Part shown: positions 43,505 through 52,168 of the stretch, piece after piece | Layout: each line of letters starts with the position of its first letter | Numbering within the stretch: position 1 is the stretch's first letter | Notes under the pieces: model-generated | Database searches by the model: none | Seen by the model: the letters and a program-made list of their open reading frames with translations, nothing else | Told to the model about the DNA's origin: nothing | Assembly: GCF_002975205.1 (NCBI RefSeq) | Contig: NZ_PCOC01000003.1 | Coordinates: 205,405-269,404 of the forward strand | Direction of reading: 5' to 3' | Origin: Ochrobactrum vermis | Lineage (GTDB): Bacteria; Pseudomonadota; Alphaproteobacteria; Rhizobiales; Rhizobiaceae | Length of the DNA stretch: 64,000 nucleotides | Program-made: the position numbers and the translations under genes

Positions 43505-43758
43505 ATGGGCATCCCATCGTCGTCATAAAGAAAGTCCTGACTACGCGCAGCATTAGCCCCGGGTAATGCTTTCGCCGCCGCCGTTGCCCTCACCTTTTCC
43601 ATCAGTGCGCGTCGGCCCTTGGGGCCGGGCGCTGCCGCAACGGCTACAAGCCGTGCGATCTCATGGCCGCGACGGGTCAAAATGACTTCATCCCCGGCTT
43701 CCGCTCGCTTAACCAGTTCGGTGAGCTGTCCTTTCGCGTCACTGACAGATACGCGCAT
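43501..43758 (-). CDS. vapB: Phd/YefM-type antitoxin of VapBC pair
   Basis: An 85-residue protein with the Phd/YefM opening (MRVSVSDAKGQLTELVKRAE, then GDEVILTRRGHEIARL) and a disordered C-terminal tail that should wrap the PIN toxin. It precedes the toxin with a 4-bp overlap. Three copies of ATGGTCCATGT lie over and just before its start and may be its operator. Confidence 0.88.
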   Translation of the reverse strand: MRVSVSDAKGQLTELVKRAEAGDEVILTRRGHEIARLVAVAAAPGPKGRRALMEKVRATAAAKALPGANAARSQDFLYDDDGMPI

Positions 43759-43823
43759 GGTCCATGTTCCTTTGGGTTTCGCTCATACTTAGCAGTATAA
43801 ATGGTCCATGTTATGGTCCATGT
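43757..43823. promoter_or_regulatory. Triple direct repeat operator candidate
   Basis: ATGGTCCATGT occurs at 43757, 43801 and 43813 (the last two adjacent), covering the antitoxin start codon and upstream promoter region. A likely site for antitoxin/toxin autorepression. Confidence 0.55.
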
Positions 43824-44220
43824 CAATAATGACCGGGGAACAGAGTTTGGATCTGTTCATTTCTTCCTGCAAATTGACACGAAGAGAGCGAAGTGAACGT
43901 AGTTGGCCGGAGGCACCCGCGCTTTCATATCGCGCTGTAGGGTTGCCGGAGGCCCGAATCGCGCAGCGATAGATTGATACCTTGCCGCTTAAGAGTATTA
44001 CCGTATTGGTAATTATCCTGATACGGCACTAGGAACTTCATCGGCCATAGAACCACTAATTCGCCCCATAATTTCACATAAACGCCCGACAAATCCGCTA
44101 TAAAAGCAAAAATGTCCATATGACGTAGCACAATTAGGGTTGTCGGAGAGAGCCAAATCGGTAACATGGCACCGATGCAATTCATAACCATCTCAAGGAG
44201 AATCCTGACCGGGTTATAAA

Positions 44221-44276
44221 AGAAAAACCGCTCCCGAAAAAATCCGGAAGCGGGGTGCAAATTACAAACATTCAGT
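44221..44276 (-). ncRNA. Second antisense RNA upstream of solitary repC
   Basis: Minus-strand TTGACT (44311-44306), 17-bp spacer, GATTTA (44288-44283), then about 56 nt ending in a strong stem (CGGAAGCGG/CCGCTCCCG read on + at 44228-44253) with a T-run. The layout copies the ctRNA of the repABC locus, so this RNA should repress the downstream repC-like gene. Confidence 0.75.
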
Positions 44277-44373
44277 CCTTTATAAATCGCACTCCCAACT
44301 TCCAAAGTCAAACAAAAACGCTTTTCGGCGAATGGGAAAGCTTTGCCTGGTCCCCATTAAGGAGACGAGGAAG

Positions 44374-45654
44374 ATGGGGGAAACCCAACAACCCGCGCGG
44401 CAGGTTGGCCGCAAACAGACACCACAACGAACCGAGTTTCGGCGGCTGGCTCAGTCCGCGGAAATCGGAACGGTGACACGCGGCCAGCTCAACGGTCTTG
44501 CGCAGTCTCTTCCTTGCCTTGGCCTCATCAATGGCATCGAAGCGCACTTGCTTGTGGCCCTGATCAATACTGCTCCAGCCGAGAGCTATGACAAGGGCGG
44601 ACGACCGATCGTGTTCAAATCCAATGCAGCGCTTGCCTTCGAGGTCGGCCGATCCGAGGGCCGCGTCAGCCGAATGTTGTCTCGGCTGTTTGACGCCGGT
44701 GTCATCACCATGCAGGACAGCGGCAACTACAAGCGCTATCCGGTCCGAAATGCGGACGGCAGTATTGCCGATGCTTGCGGTATCGATCTGCGCGTTCTGA
44801 TTGCCCGCTTTGCGGAGCTTGACGGCATGGTCCGGCAGGCAAAGGCGGAAAAGAACGCACTCAATGCGAACCTGCGTCGCTATCGCGGTGCCGTTCGCAA
44901 TTTGCGTTTCGCACTCGCCTCCGTCGAGGACCTGCCCGCGCGCCTGCGCGCCATTATCGAGAAGCGTTTTGCGCGCGTTCTCGAAGCAGTAGGCATCGCG
45001 AGCAAGGCATCAAGCGCTGTTCTGCGACGCGCAACAAGCTTGATTGAATGGATCGTGGAGCGGGTGATGCAGTTGCCACGCCGTGACCAGTCTTCCGGTA
45101 GAAACGAAAAATCGACATGCCCGTATGCCGAAAACGACATGCACAAACAGATTACAAACCCCTATTCCCTTGAAGATAGTAGAGAGGAAATGCGTTCGGC
45201 TTATGCCGAACAACTCGGTATCTTAAAGACCGGCTTCGCCAGTAAGAGGGCTTTCGAAAAAAGCCTGGGAGGCAAATCGAGCCTAGTCAATCAACCGCAC
45301 CACCCGCCACAAACGTTAGTGGCCCTGCAGGATCTGTTACGGGCAATACCGGCGCTGAACACCTATAGAATATCGCGCCCCCGCACCTGGACTGATTTGG
45401 CCCGTCTCGCCCCGCAAATCTGCCGCATGGCCGGGATTTCCGAAGATGCACGCCGCCGTGCGGTCGATCAGATGGGGGAACAAGCCGCCGCGATTGCTAT
45501 CGCAATCACGCTGCAGAAGTTCGACGAGAGGCAAGTGAAGTCGCCGGGCGGCTATTTGCGGGCCATGACAGAGCGCGCCGCTGCCGGCGAATTGCATCTT
45601 GCCCGCTCGGTTTTCGGGCTTGCTGCCCGACATGGAATGGAGGGTATACAGTGA
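44374..45654 (+). CDS. repC: Second RepC-type replication initiator (solitary)
   Basis: A 426-residue RepC homologue without repA/repB partners. The ATG at 44374 has AAGGAGACGAGG upstream; an earlier ATG at 44332 is in frame but lacks a site. The winged-helix part (SNAALAFEVGRSEGRVSRML, SRLFDAGVITMQ) and C-terminal RepC signature (MAGISEDARRRAVDQMGEQA, KSPGGYLRAMTERAAAGEL) are clear. Its own antisense RNA lies upstream. It may be a second origin or a fused replicon with its own incompatibility. Confidence 0.88.
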   Translation: MGETQQPARQVGRKQTPQRTEFRRLAQSAEIGTVTRGQLNGLAQSLPCLGLINGIEAHLLVALINTAPAESYDKGGRPIVFKSNAALAFEVGRSEGRVSRMLSRLFDAGVITMQDSGNYKRYPVRNADGSIADACGIDLRVLIARFAELDGMVRQAKAEKNALNANLRRYRGAVRNLRFALASVEDLPARLRAIIEKRFARVLEAVGIASKASSAVLRRATSLIEWIVERVMQLPRRDQSSGRNEKSTCPYAENDMHKQITNPYSLEDSREEMRSAYAEQLGILKTGFASKRAFEKSLGGKSSLVNQPHHPPQTLVALQDLLRAIPALNTYRISRPRTWTDLARLAPQICRMAGISEDARRRAVDQMGEQAAAIAIAITLQKFDERQVKSPGGYLRAMTERAAAGELHLARSVFGLAARHGMEGIQ

Positions 45655-46169
45655 TCTTTCGTTGCATTTTCTCCGCCGCGATAGCCCTGCCGCTGACTGT
45701 CGGGCTAGCTGCCGCTGAACAATGGTCGGGTTCCGTTGCCGGAACCGCCCGCGTCATCGATGGCGATACGATCAGCATACGACAACAGCGCGTGCGGATC
45801 GCCGCAATCGACGCTTGCGAAAAGGAGCAGAGCGGCATTTTGAACGGCAAGACGTGGCCGTGCGGTTTGGTTGCGCGCAGCTATCTTCACGAAATGATCG
45901 ATGGCAAGCATGTGTCGTGCCGGATCGTTGACGTCGATCGCTATAACCGTTCCGTCGGTCAGTGCTTTCTCGGGAACACGGATGTCGGCCTTGCAATGGT
46001 GCGCGTGGGGCAGGCTGAGACGATGTTGCGCTACTTGCCGCGAAACCACGGCATCGACATTGCCAAATATGGGTATTCCGAGAACGAAGCGCGCGAACGT
46101 TTGCTTGGAATATGGGCGGCCGACGTAGAGAGCCCGCATCTATATCGACGGACCCATGCTTCCAGATAA
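45651..46169 (+). CDS. Secreted thermonuclease-family (SNase) protein
   Basis: A 172-residue protein (GTG at 45651, overlapping the RepC stop; GGAGGG upstream). A Sec signal peptide (FRCIFSAAIALPLTVGLAAA) precedes an SNase-like core with RVIDGDTISI, RIAAIDACE (Asp and Glu at the metal/catalytic positions) and an Arg in VDVDRYNRSV. Several cysteines suggest disulfides. It commonly accompanies RepC-type and conjugative loci in rhizobia. It is co-transcribed with the second repC. Confidence 0.8.
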   Translation: MIFRCIFSAAIALPLTVGLAAAEQWSGSVAGTARVIDGDTISIRQQRVRIAAIDACEKEQSGILNGKTWPCGLVARSYLHEMIDGKHVSCRIVDVDRYNRSVGQCFLGNTDVGLAMVRVGQAETMLRYLPRNHGIDIAKYGYSENEARERLLGIWAADVESPHLYRRTHASR

Positions 46170-46571
46170 GCCTTCCAGCATAGCTAAATTGGCGAGGTCG
46201 AATAATCGGCGCGGAGAACCAATTTGGCTATCCGTATAGTCCATGATTACACAACACCTGTTGAAAATGCTCTGTATCCGGCTATCATGCGTTGCACAAT
46301 CGGTATTGTATCAACGGTCATGTGCCCATGAGACGAGTTGCCATATTGGCGCATAGAGCACACCTCTAATTCGTTTGCTTTTGACGCTCGTTCGCACGTC
46401 GACGCGGTTGCCGCAAAGCCGGAAGCCTGAAAAATTTCCCCGCCTGCGGCTCCTCGCGCGACAAATTTTTCGGCCCTCGGCTTCCTTCGCTGCGCTCCGG
46501 CCCAAGGGTGCAACACCGCTTACCGCCGTGCCTTGGAACGATCATCGCAACCACATAGAGGAGTGAATACC
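46170..46571. other. Intergenic region with AT/GC hairpin
   Basis: About 400 bp with no supported gene. A 9-bp perfect inverted repeat GAAAAATTT/AAATTTTTC lies at 46429-46471 around a GC-rich loop. The tail carries the DUF736 ribosome site. The role of the hairpin is unknown. Confidence 0.5.
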
Positions 46572-46913
46572 ATGGCCAACGAAATCACCAACTTCATCCA
46601 GTTCGATAGCGAAGACCTCGACACCGCATCCGGCAAAGGTCGCATCTCCACCCTGACTGACGACATCGACATCGAGGTCGTGCCCTTCAATTCGGACAAT
46701 CCGGACGCCCCTACGCATCGCGTTTTCGCCAAGTCCCCGCGTGGCTTCAATATTGAGGTCGGTGGTATCTGGAGAAAGGCTAAGGCCGATGGCGAAGGTT
46801 TCAAACGGAACCTCTCGATCCGCCGCCTGAACTACAACGCCAACCTGGGTCGCTTCGGGGGGCAGGACGACCCAAGCCTTCAGGCCGTTCTCGAATGGGA
46901 ACCGCGTAATTGA
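46572..46913 (+). CDS. DUF736 family protein
   Basis: A 113-residue protein from the ATG at 46572 with GAGGAG upstream. It opens with TNFIQFDSEDLDTASGKGRI and has NYNANLGRFGGQD, the conserved layout of DUF736, small plasmid- and ICE-linked proteins of rhizobia with unknown function. It is monocistronic, with its own upstream spacer, in front of the Fic module. Confidence 0.85.
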   Translation: MANEITNFIQFDSEDLDTASGKGRISTLTDDIDIEVVPFNSDNPDAPTHRVFAKSPRGFNIEVGGIWRKAKADGEGFKRNLSIRRLNYNANLGRFGGQDDPSLQAVLEWEPRN

Positions 46914-47033
46914 TAGCGCAACAGCGCCCGGCTGAGTGCCGGGCGCACTATACCGAAAGTCGCGGAAATCCCTTTGTTTTCTGGATTTTGTGCGCATTTT
47001 GTGCTAGGAGTTGTCACAATAGGAGTTTTGAAG

Positions 47034-47234
47034 ATGAACTTTCATGCCCCCCGTCCGGATCGATCTCCAGAAGCTGTTGCCAAGCGCAAAAAGGCTACGG
47101 ATCAGGCGCGTGCTGCAAACATGCGGCAGGGCTATGTCCACGACCCACTGTTGGAAGCAGCGACGGCGGCCTACGTCGCGGGCGATATCACACGCGACGA
47201 ATACAGAGAGCGTGTTGTCCGCAAACCGCAATAG
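47034..47234 (+). CDS. VbhA-like antitoxin
   Basis: A 66-residue helical protein from the ATG at 47034 (AGGAG upstream), just before a Fic gene. The C-terminal half (HDPLLEAATAAYVAGDITRD, EYRERV) matches the VbhA antitoxin fold. The usual inhibitory motif (S/T)xxxE(G/N) is degenerate here: RQG is found where E-G is expected. An intrinsic terminator lies between it and the toxin gene. Confidence 0.75.
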   Translation: MNFHAPRPDRSPEAVAKRKKATDQARAANMRQGYVHDPLLEAATAAYVAGDITRDEYRERVVRKPQ

Positions 47235-47259
47235 CTCACGCTTATCCTTTTACTTTGAT

Positions 47260-47287
47260 GCCGCCTGCCTTGAGTAGGCGGCTTTTT
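47260..47287 (+). terminator. Intrinsic terminator between antitoxin and Fic toxin
   Basis: GCCGCCT (47260-47266) pairs with AGGCGGC (47276-47282), followed by TTTTT (47283-47287), 14 bp before the fic ATG. It would make fic a low-level read-through gene after the antitoxin. Confidence 0.8.
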
Positions 47288-47300
47288 ATTGGTCTTCGCT

Positions 47301-48347
47301 ATGGCTGAAACGGAACCCAAAGGCTCCTATACCTATCCAAACACATCTGACGATCCCGATCGCAGGGACGTGCTGCGTAATAAACTTGGAATCCGGTCTC
47401 ATAAGGAACTGCGCGTCGAAGAATATCGCGTGACAGCATTCCGGATGACTGAAATTGCCGAAGGAGACGGCCCGAAAGGCGCGTTCGACGCCCAACATCT
47501 GAAGGCCATTCATGGTCATATTTTCCAAGATGTTTATGAATGGGCCGGTCATACGCGCAATGAAAGCCCTGTTGTCGATGGCCAGAGGGTGGAGCCGATT
47601 GGCAATCTGTCGAAAGGTGGGAGCTCATTTCTTCACGGCTCGCGCATCGAGATGGGCTTGGACGAAGCCTTTAGACCGATCAGGAATCCGGAAATATTGC
47701 GTGGATCGTCGGTCGAGCAGTTCGCCGAAATTGCCGGTAAAGTTTTGGCAGAGTTGAATTATGTGCACCCCTTCCGAGAAGGAAACGGACGGGCGCAGGA
47801 GGCACTGCTAACATCCATCGGACGCGAATATGGTCATGATGTTGACTTCACCGTCATCACCAAGCCGCGCATGATCGAAGCGTCGATCGCGACGACCAAC
47901 GACCCCTCCAGTCCAGCTATGAAACATGTCTTTGAAGACGCGATCGATTCAAACCGGCAGGAAGCCATAAGAGCTGCTTTCGTCGATCTGGAAATGCGCG
48001 GTGAGAATGCTTTCGAGCACAACGTGCGCAGCGCCAGGCCGGGCGAACAGATTTCAGGTCAGGTTCTCGGTCACGATATCCGCGTTGCCAGCGTTGTTAC
48101 CGACCACGGGATTGTCGCAGTCGATCGCGCCGACCTTCCAGAGCGGTTGCTCGATGACAATAGCGAAATCACATTCACGGCTCGTTCTGACTTCTCCCGC
48201 CTGTCGCGTCCGGATCAGGTCAGAAATGCGGATGGTCCCGCCGTCGAACGAATGTCACCAGAGCAGAAAAGCACCGCGTCATCCCGGCTTACAGAACTGT
48301 CGTCCCAAAAGCAGTCCGAGCGAGATTCCGACGACCGCGAACGATAA
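47301..48347 (+). CDS. Fic-domain toxin (VbhT-like)
   Basis: A 348-residue Fic protein. The active loop HPFREGNGRAQE near residue 158 is intact, so it should AMPylate targets (gyrase and topoisomerase IV in known VbhT). The flap region (GSSFLHGSRIEMG) is also present. The C-terminal part carries a small beta domain (GEQISGQVLGHDIRVASVV) and a disordered tail; no BID secretion domain is clear. The start is ATG at 47301 without a strong ribosome site; an upstream terminator should restrict expression. Confidence 0.88.
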   Translation: MAETEPKGSYTYPNTSDDPDRRDVLRNKLGIRSHKELRVEEYRVTAFRMTEIAEGDGPKGAFDAQHLKAIHGHIFQDVYEWAGHTRNESPVVDGQRVEPIGNLSKGGSSFLHGSRIEMGLDEAFRPIRNPEILRGSSVEQFAEIAGKVLAELNYVHPFREGNGRAQEALLTSIGREYGHDVDFTVITKPRMIEASIATTNDPSSPAMKHVFEDAIDSNRQEAIRAAFVDLEMRGENAFEHNVRSARPGEQISGQVLGHDIRVASVVTDHGIVAVDRADLPERLLDDNSEITFTARSDFSRLSRPDQVRNADGPAVERMSPEQKSTASSRLTELSSQKQSERDSDDRER

Positions 48348-48559
48348 GCGGTACATCTTCCGCGCAGAGATCTGGTCCGTTTGCTCCGGTGGGTGACATT
48401 TTGGCCGCCTCACCCGTTGGCTTATTGACGGACAAGCTGCGATAGCCCCTCCCCAATGCAACCGCTTCACGGTCCTCCACTTCCGTTGCGGCCAATAGGT
48501 GCATGGGCTCGTCTCGGCTATCTCCGTTTTTTGCCGTCAACCAACGAATGGAGACGGCC

Positions 48560-49429
48560 ATGAACAACGTCATCGACACCTATCAGCGCATTACCGACCT
48601 CATCATCGAGCAGCTGGAAGCCGGCACCAAGCCTTGGGTGCGCCCGTGGCACGGAAATACCCGCCGGACCTCCATCATCCCCCGCCGATCCAGCGGCGAA
48701 GCCTATCGCGGCATCAATGTTCTCATGCTCTGGATCGCGTCGCAGATGAACGGCTACGAACAAACCACCTGGATCACCTATCGTCAGGCGCAGGATCTCG
48801 GCGGTCAAGTCCGGAAGGGCGAACGTGGATCGTTTGTCGTCAAATTCGGCACCTTTACCCCGAAGGATCAGGACGCCGATGACGACCGTTCTATCCCTTA
48901 TCTCAAGGGCTACACGGTATTCAACGTAGAGCAGATCGAGAACCTGCCTACCGACTATTACAGCCCAGCCGAACCGATGCCGATGGCGCCCGTGCCTCAC
49001 AATGAAACCGTCGACACCTTTGTTCGCCAGACCGGAGCCGTCATTCACTACGGCGGCACGAAGGCTTGCTATCGTCCAGGACCTGACGACATTCTCATGC
49101 CCGACCGGGAGCGTTTTTTAAGCGATGTCCACCTGTACTCGTCGCTTCTGCACGAAATTGGTCATTGGTCAGGCGCAAAGCATCGTCTTGATCGCGATCT
49201 GGCTGGCCGCTTCGGCACAAACGCTTACGCACTCGAAGAACTTGTGGCCGAACTGTCCGCAGCTTTCCTTTGCGCTGACCTAGGCGTGGCCCATGATCCT
49301 CGCGAAAACACAGCCGCTTATATCGAAAACTGGCTGGCCGTTCTGAAGGCCGACAAGCGCGCCATTATCACCGCAGCTGCCAAAGCACAGGCGGTTGCCG
49401 ATTATCTCCATGAGATTGCAAGCGGGTGA
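48560..49429 (+). CDS. ArdC-like antirestriction/zincin protein
   Basis: A 289-residue protein from the ATG at 48560 with GGAGA upstream. The N-terminal ArdC domain (YQRITDLIIEQLEAGTKPWV, RGINVLMLWI, VRKGERGSFVVKFGTF) binds single-stranded DNA. The C-terminal metalloprotease has HEIGHWSGAKHRLDRDL and the third ligand Glu in LVAELSAAFLC. Such proteins enter the recipient in conjugation and protect plasmid DNA from restriction. The position beside the transfer genes fits. Confidence 0.85.
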   Translation: MNNVIDTYQRITDLIIEQLEAGTKPWVRPWHGNTRRTSIIPRRSSGEAYRGINVLMLWIASQMNGYEQTTWITYRQAQDLGGQVRKGERGSFVVKFGTFTPKDQDADDDRSIPYLKGYTVFNVEQIENLPTDYYSPAEPMPMAPVPHNETVDTFVRQTGAVIHYGGTKACYRPGPDDILMPDRERFLSDVHLYSSLLHEIGHWSGAKHRLDRDLAGRFGTNAYALEELVAELSAAFLCADLGVAHDPRENTAAYIENWLAVLKADKRAIITAAAKAQAVADYLHEIASG

Positions 49430-49455
49430 TCACTTGAGGCCGTTTGAGCGGCTAC

Positions 49456-49956
49456 CTATTTCTCAGCCAAGTTCAAGCTCTTCGAGCTAGCGTCAACTTG
49501 ATTCTGAAGTTCCGCCATTTTTTTTACCAACGACAGCAGATCGCGTGTCGTACTATGTGGGAGATCGCTGACAAGTTTTGCTAGTTCGACACGATCTTTG
49601 GCTTCTTGCTCGTTTTCACCCCAGAGATGAGGTGCTGCTGCGAAGAGCATATCGATTGGCATGAAACCCAATACTTCGCAGATGTGTATCATGCGCGTAA
49701 CGTGCAGTTTTGAGAATGCACGTTCGTAACGACCATATACCGGTGTAGACAGCCCCATAAGTGGCGCAAAATCTGCCTGTTTAAGGCCAGCCCGTTCACG
49801 AGCTTCTCTTAGATATTTTGCAAGTCGTTGGTCTAATTCTTCAAACGTGCTGATACCCTCAAAGCCGCGACGTCTGTAGATGGGCTTATCGATTTCCGGA
49901 TCATTGGTTTTCTCCAATGAATGTTCTGTTGCGAAATCAGCAGATTCATTATTCAC
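49456..49956 (-). CDS. XRE-family transcriptional regulator
   Basis: A 166-residue protein. The GTG at 49956 is chosen because AAGGGG lies 9 bases upstream; a TTG at 49962 is too close. A Cro/C1 helix-turn-helix occupies about 45-105 (LREARERAGLKQADFAPLMGL, part; YGRYERAFSKLHV). The C-terminal part is helical. It may control the mobilisation or T4SS genes on either side. Confidence 0.75.
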   Translation of the reverse strand: MNNESADFATEHSLEKTNDPEIDKPIYRRRGFEGISTFEELDQRLAKYLREARERAGLKQADFAPLMGLSTPVYGRYERAFSKLHVTRMIHICEVLGFMPIDMLFAAAPHLWGENEQEAKDRVELAKLVSDLPHSTTRDLLSLVKKMAELQNQVDASSKSLNLAEK

Positions 49957-50121
49957 CGTCAAAACCCCTTAAACTCCATGCCGCCTAATTGAATATTATG
50001 AATTATTCTCGTTGGTTTGGCACTGTAGAGATTGATGAAACGGAATTCATCACCAAACTTTTCTGCCCCACGGATGCAGAAGGCGACCTCATACGGAAAA
50101 AAATGAACTAGAATATGTTGA

Positions 50122-50511
50122 CTAACGTGTTTTCGCCGCGGCCATTCGCCAGTTCCCTGGTTTTCCCTCAAAGACTGCTTCGATCAACGCTGTGTCCTTC
50201 AGCCAACTGAGTGTAGCTGACAGTTCGCAAGCAATAGTTTGCTGTTTGATATGAATGCAGCGGATAACATTAGTGATGGAATCCTTGCCGTAGGCGGCAT
50301 AATTCCAGTTGGAAAAGCGAAAGAGTTCTTCTTTGGCAATCTGGTTGGTCGGCCATTCGACTGAAACGGCGGGCGTGCTAACTTGACTGTTAGCGAATGA
50401 GTTGATTGGCTCAATCGTGTGGCCAAAGCCATTAGCAGCTAGATAAGGCGCTAAATATAGACCGACTCCGATCCCGACGGCCAAGCCTAGAAGAAAGCTA
50501 CGACCAAGCAC
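50122..50511 (-). CDS. Membrane-anchored hypothetical protein
   Basis: A 129-residue protein (GTG start at 50511) with one N-terminal membrane span (FLLGLAVGIGVGLYLAPYL) and a periplasmic domain with two Cys (IRCIHIKQQTIACELSA). It follows the RHH gene by 2 bp in the same transcript. Function is unknown; it may belong to the transfer module. Confidence 0.5.
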   Translation of the reverse strand: MLGRSFLLGLAVGIGVGLYLAPYLAANGFGHTIEPINSFANSQVSTPAVSVEWPTNQIAKEELFRFSNWNYAAYGKDSITNVIRCIHIKQQTIACELSATLSWLKDTALIEAVFEGKPGNWRMAAAKTR

Positions 50512-50513
50512 GG

Positions 50514-50933
50514 TCAGTATCCGTTTTCTGTTAGATACTGGTCGATGGCATCTCTAAGGATAACCGACATCTTAAGTCCGTTGTCGTGGGCTGCCTTTTC
50601 AAGTCGCCTTTTGGTGTCGTAATCAAGTGAGACATTTACAAAATGCTTACTTTCTCGTTCACGATTTCTACGAAGTTCACGTAAGCGATTTCGGGAATCT
50701 TCCCGCTGGTTTGCCTGTTGGGTATCGTTCGCCCTTCTTTCTTCTGGCGTGACGAATTGTGATTTAGGACGAGCTCTTCGCGTTTCCAGTTCCGTTGACG
50801 GCCCTGTAGTTTGCATTTGTGCGTTTTCCGCCGCTGGGAGCGCAGCAGCATTGGGGCCATTCTCCTCTTCTGCTGATGGGCGTCTGCGGGATGCGACAGG
50901 GAAGTCTGACAGTGTGACCTTGCTTTTAGCCAT
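50514..50933 (-). CDS. Ribbon-helix-helix protein (CopG/VirC2-like)
   Basis: A 139-residue protein whose last 50 residues form an RHH fold (KHFVNVSLDYDTKRRLEKAA, LKMSVILRDAIDQYL) after a long disordered basic region. It overlaps the ParA-like gene by 8 bp. In Ti plasmids VirC1 (ParA-like) and VirC2 (RHH) bind overdrive next to the border; the pair here lies beside the candidate oriT, so a like role is probable. Confidence 0.7.
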   Translation of the reverse strand: MAKSKVTLSDFPVASRRRPSAEEENGPNAAALPAAENAQMQTTGPSTELETRRARPKSQFVTPEERRANDTQQANQREDSRNRLRELRRNRERESKHFVNVSLDYDTKRRLEKAAHDNGLKMSVILRDAIDQYLTENGY

Positions 50934-51639
50934 TCACCGTCTCCATTACATTCTGGTCCCTTAAATAGTCGAGCTCAGAAACAAACGCGTTGACTTCGGT
51001 TCTGGCCTTACAGATAGCATCCGTTAATTCCAACATTTGCAATGTTCCCCAGCCGCTGCGGATCTCGCGGTAACAGTTGCGCTCGATTAGCTCAGTTTCG
51101 AGCAACGTCGTATTGTAACCATGTTGGCTTAAATTTTCTACGAATGGACGGATGATGCGATATTCTTCAAGGTGGCGATTAACGATGTTGATGCGTGTTC
51201 GCACAACCGCCTGAGGAATTACACGTTGGTTGTGATCTGTTCGCGTGGCAATGGTTTCCGCGGCTTCGCCTGCTGCCTTTATTTCATCCTGTGCAGGCTG
51301 AATGGGCGTAATCACGATATCAGAATGATCTATTATCGTATCCATGACCACGCTATCGACGCCGGGAGCATCGATAATCACGGCGTCGTACTTTTCCGCG
51401 TGTGAAGACATAACCTGTTCGATTGAGCTCTGGCGAAGTGCGGTCGTCAGAGAAATCGATTCAGGTAAGTTGCCCTTCGCTTCACAGCGCTTCCACCACT
51501 CGGCCAGGTTCTGGCGGGGATCTGCATCGATGAGAAGGACTCGTCGACCTTGGAGTGCGAATTCACCTGCTGTCAAAATGACGGTGGTCGTTTTCCCCGC
51601 GCCGCCTTTGCCACTAACTGCTGAAAATCGAGCTGTCAT
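50926..51639 (-). CDS. ParA/VirC1-like ATPase
   Basis: A 237-residue Walker ATPase from the ATG at 51639 (AAGGAG upstream). The deviant Walker A is SGKGGAGKTTTVI near residue 10, then VLLIDADPRQNLAEWW and VIIDAPG. It is shorter than RepA and has no N-terminal operator-binding part. Followed by an RHH gene and facing the oriT-like region, it resembles VirC1, which brings the relaxosome to the secretion channel. Confidence 0.8.
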   Translation of the reverse strand: MTARFSAVSGKGGAGKTTTVILTAGEFALQGRRVLLIDADPRQNLAEWWKRCEAKGNLPESISLTTALRQSSIEQVMSSHAEKYDAVIIDAPGVDSVVMDTIIDHSDIVITPIQPAQDEIKAAGEAAETIATRTDHNQRVIPQAVVRTRINIVNRHLEEYRIIRPFVENLSQHGYNTTLLETELIERNCYREIRSGWGTLQMLELTDAICKARTEVNAFVSELDYLRDQNVMETVNG

Positions 51640-52168
51640 GAATTCTCCTTCAAACGAAGAGAGCATGAACGTTTACCCACGTCCGGTTCAGGCCATATCA
51701 GACTAACGCGCATTTGGATCGAGTGGTGATCGTTAGTCATATGGAGTGTGGAATAGACTACGTTATTTTCACACGATGTGACAACACACTATGACCAATG
51801 GATCACACTGTGTGTTCACACCAATGAACCACACGACCATGTCGTGTGGTTCATTTCCCTAGTTCCTTTCTAGCTGATGATGAACCCCGGAGCCGCGCAA
51901 GAGCCGTCTGTGCCGCTCGCGCGCAGTCCGGCAAGGGCGAAGAGCGTAGCGTCCCTTGCCGGCGAGTACGAGGGGTACACAAAGGCGAATAAAGCGGCCT
52001 GGAGGTGAACCCTGGTGAGCGAAGCGAGACCAATTTGGACGATCTTTAATGATTTCCTATTAATTTGGTTAGGCAGGATACGGAAAAATGTGCTACATTT
52101 TATCCAGTTGATCACGAGACACGTCCGCGAGTGATTATTGCTACTCTGTGCTGGAGCTGTTGAAGCTT
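51640..52168. other. oriT: oriT-like intergenic region
   Basis: About 530 bp between divergent parA-like and mobC genes. It contains a perfect 14-bp inverted repeat (51824-51837/51841-51854, ATGAACCACACGAC), several CACAC/GTGTG repeats (51770-51820), and a second hairpin CCGGCAAGGG/CCCTTGCCGG (51928-51937/51953-51962) around GCGAAGAGCGTAGCG, reminiscent of the nic-region stem of Ti-type oriT. This is the expected site for relaxase nicking. Confidence 0.7.

Noticed and set aside
43925..44311. Minus-strand 128-residue open frame
   Set aside because: It overlaps the predicted antisense RNA promoter and terminator, lacks a ribosome site and has no protein-like pattern; the RNA explanation is better.
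49959..50171. Minus-strand 70-residue frame
   Set aside because: It overlaps the end of the membrane-anchored gene at 50122 in another frame and has no family pattern.
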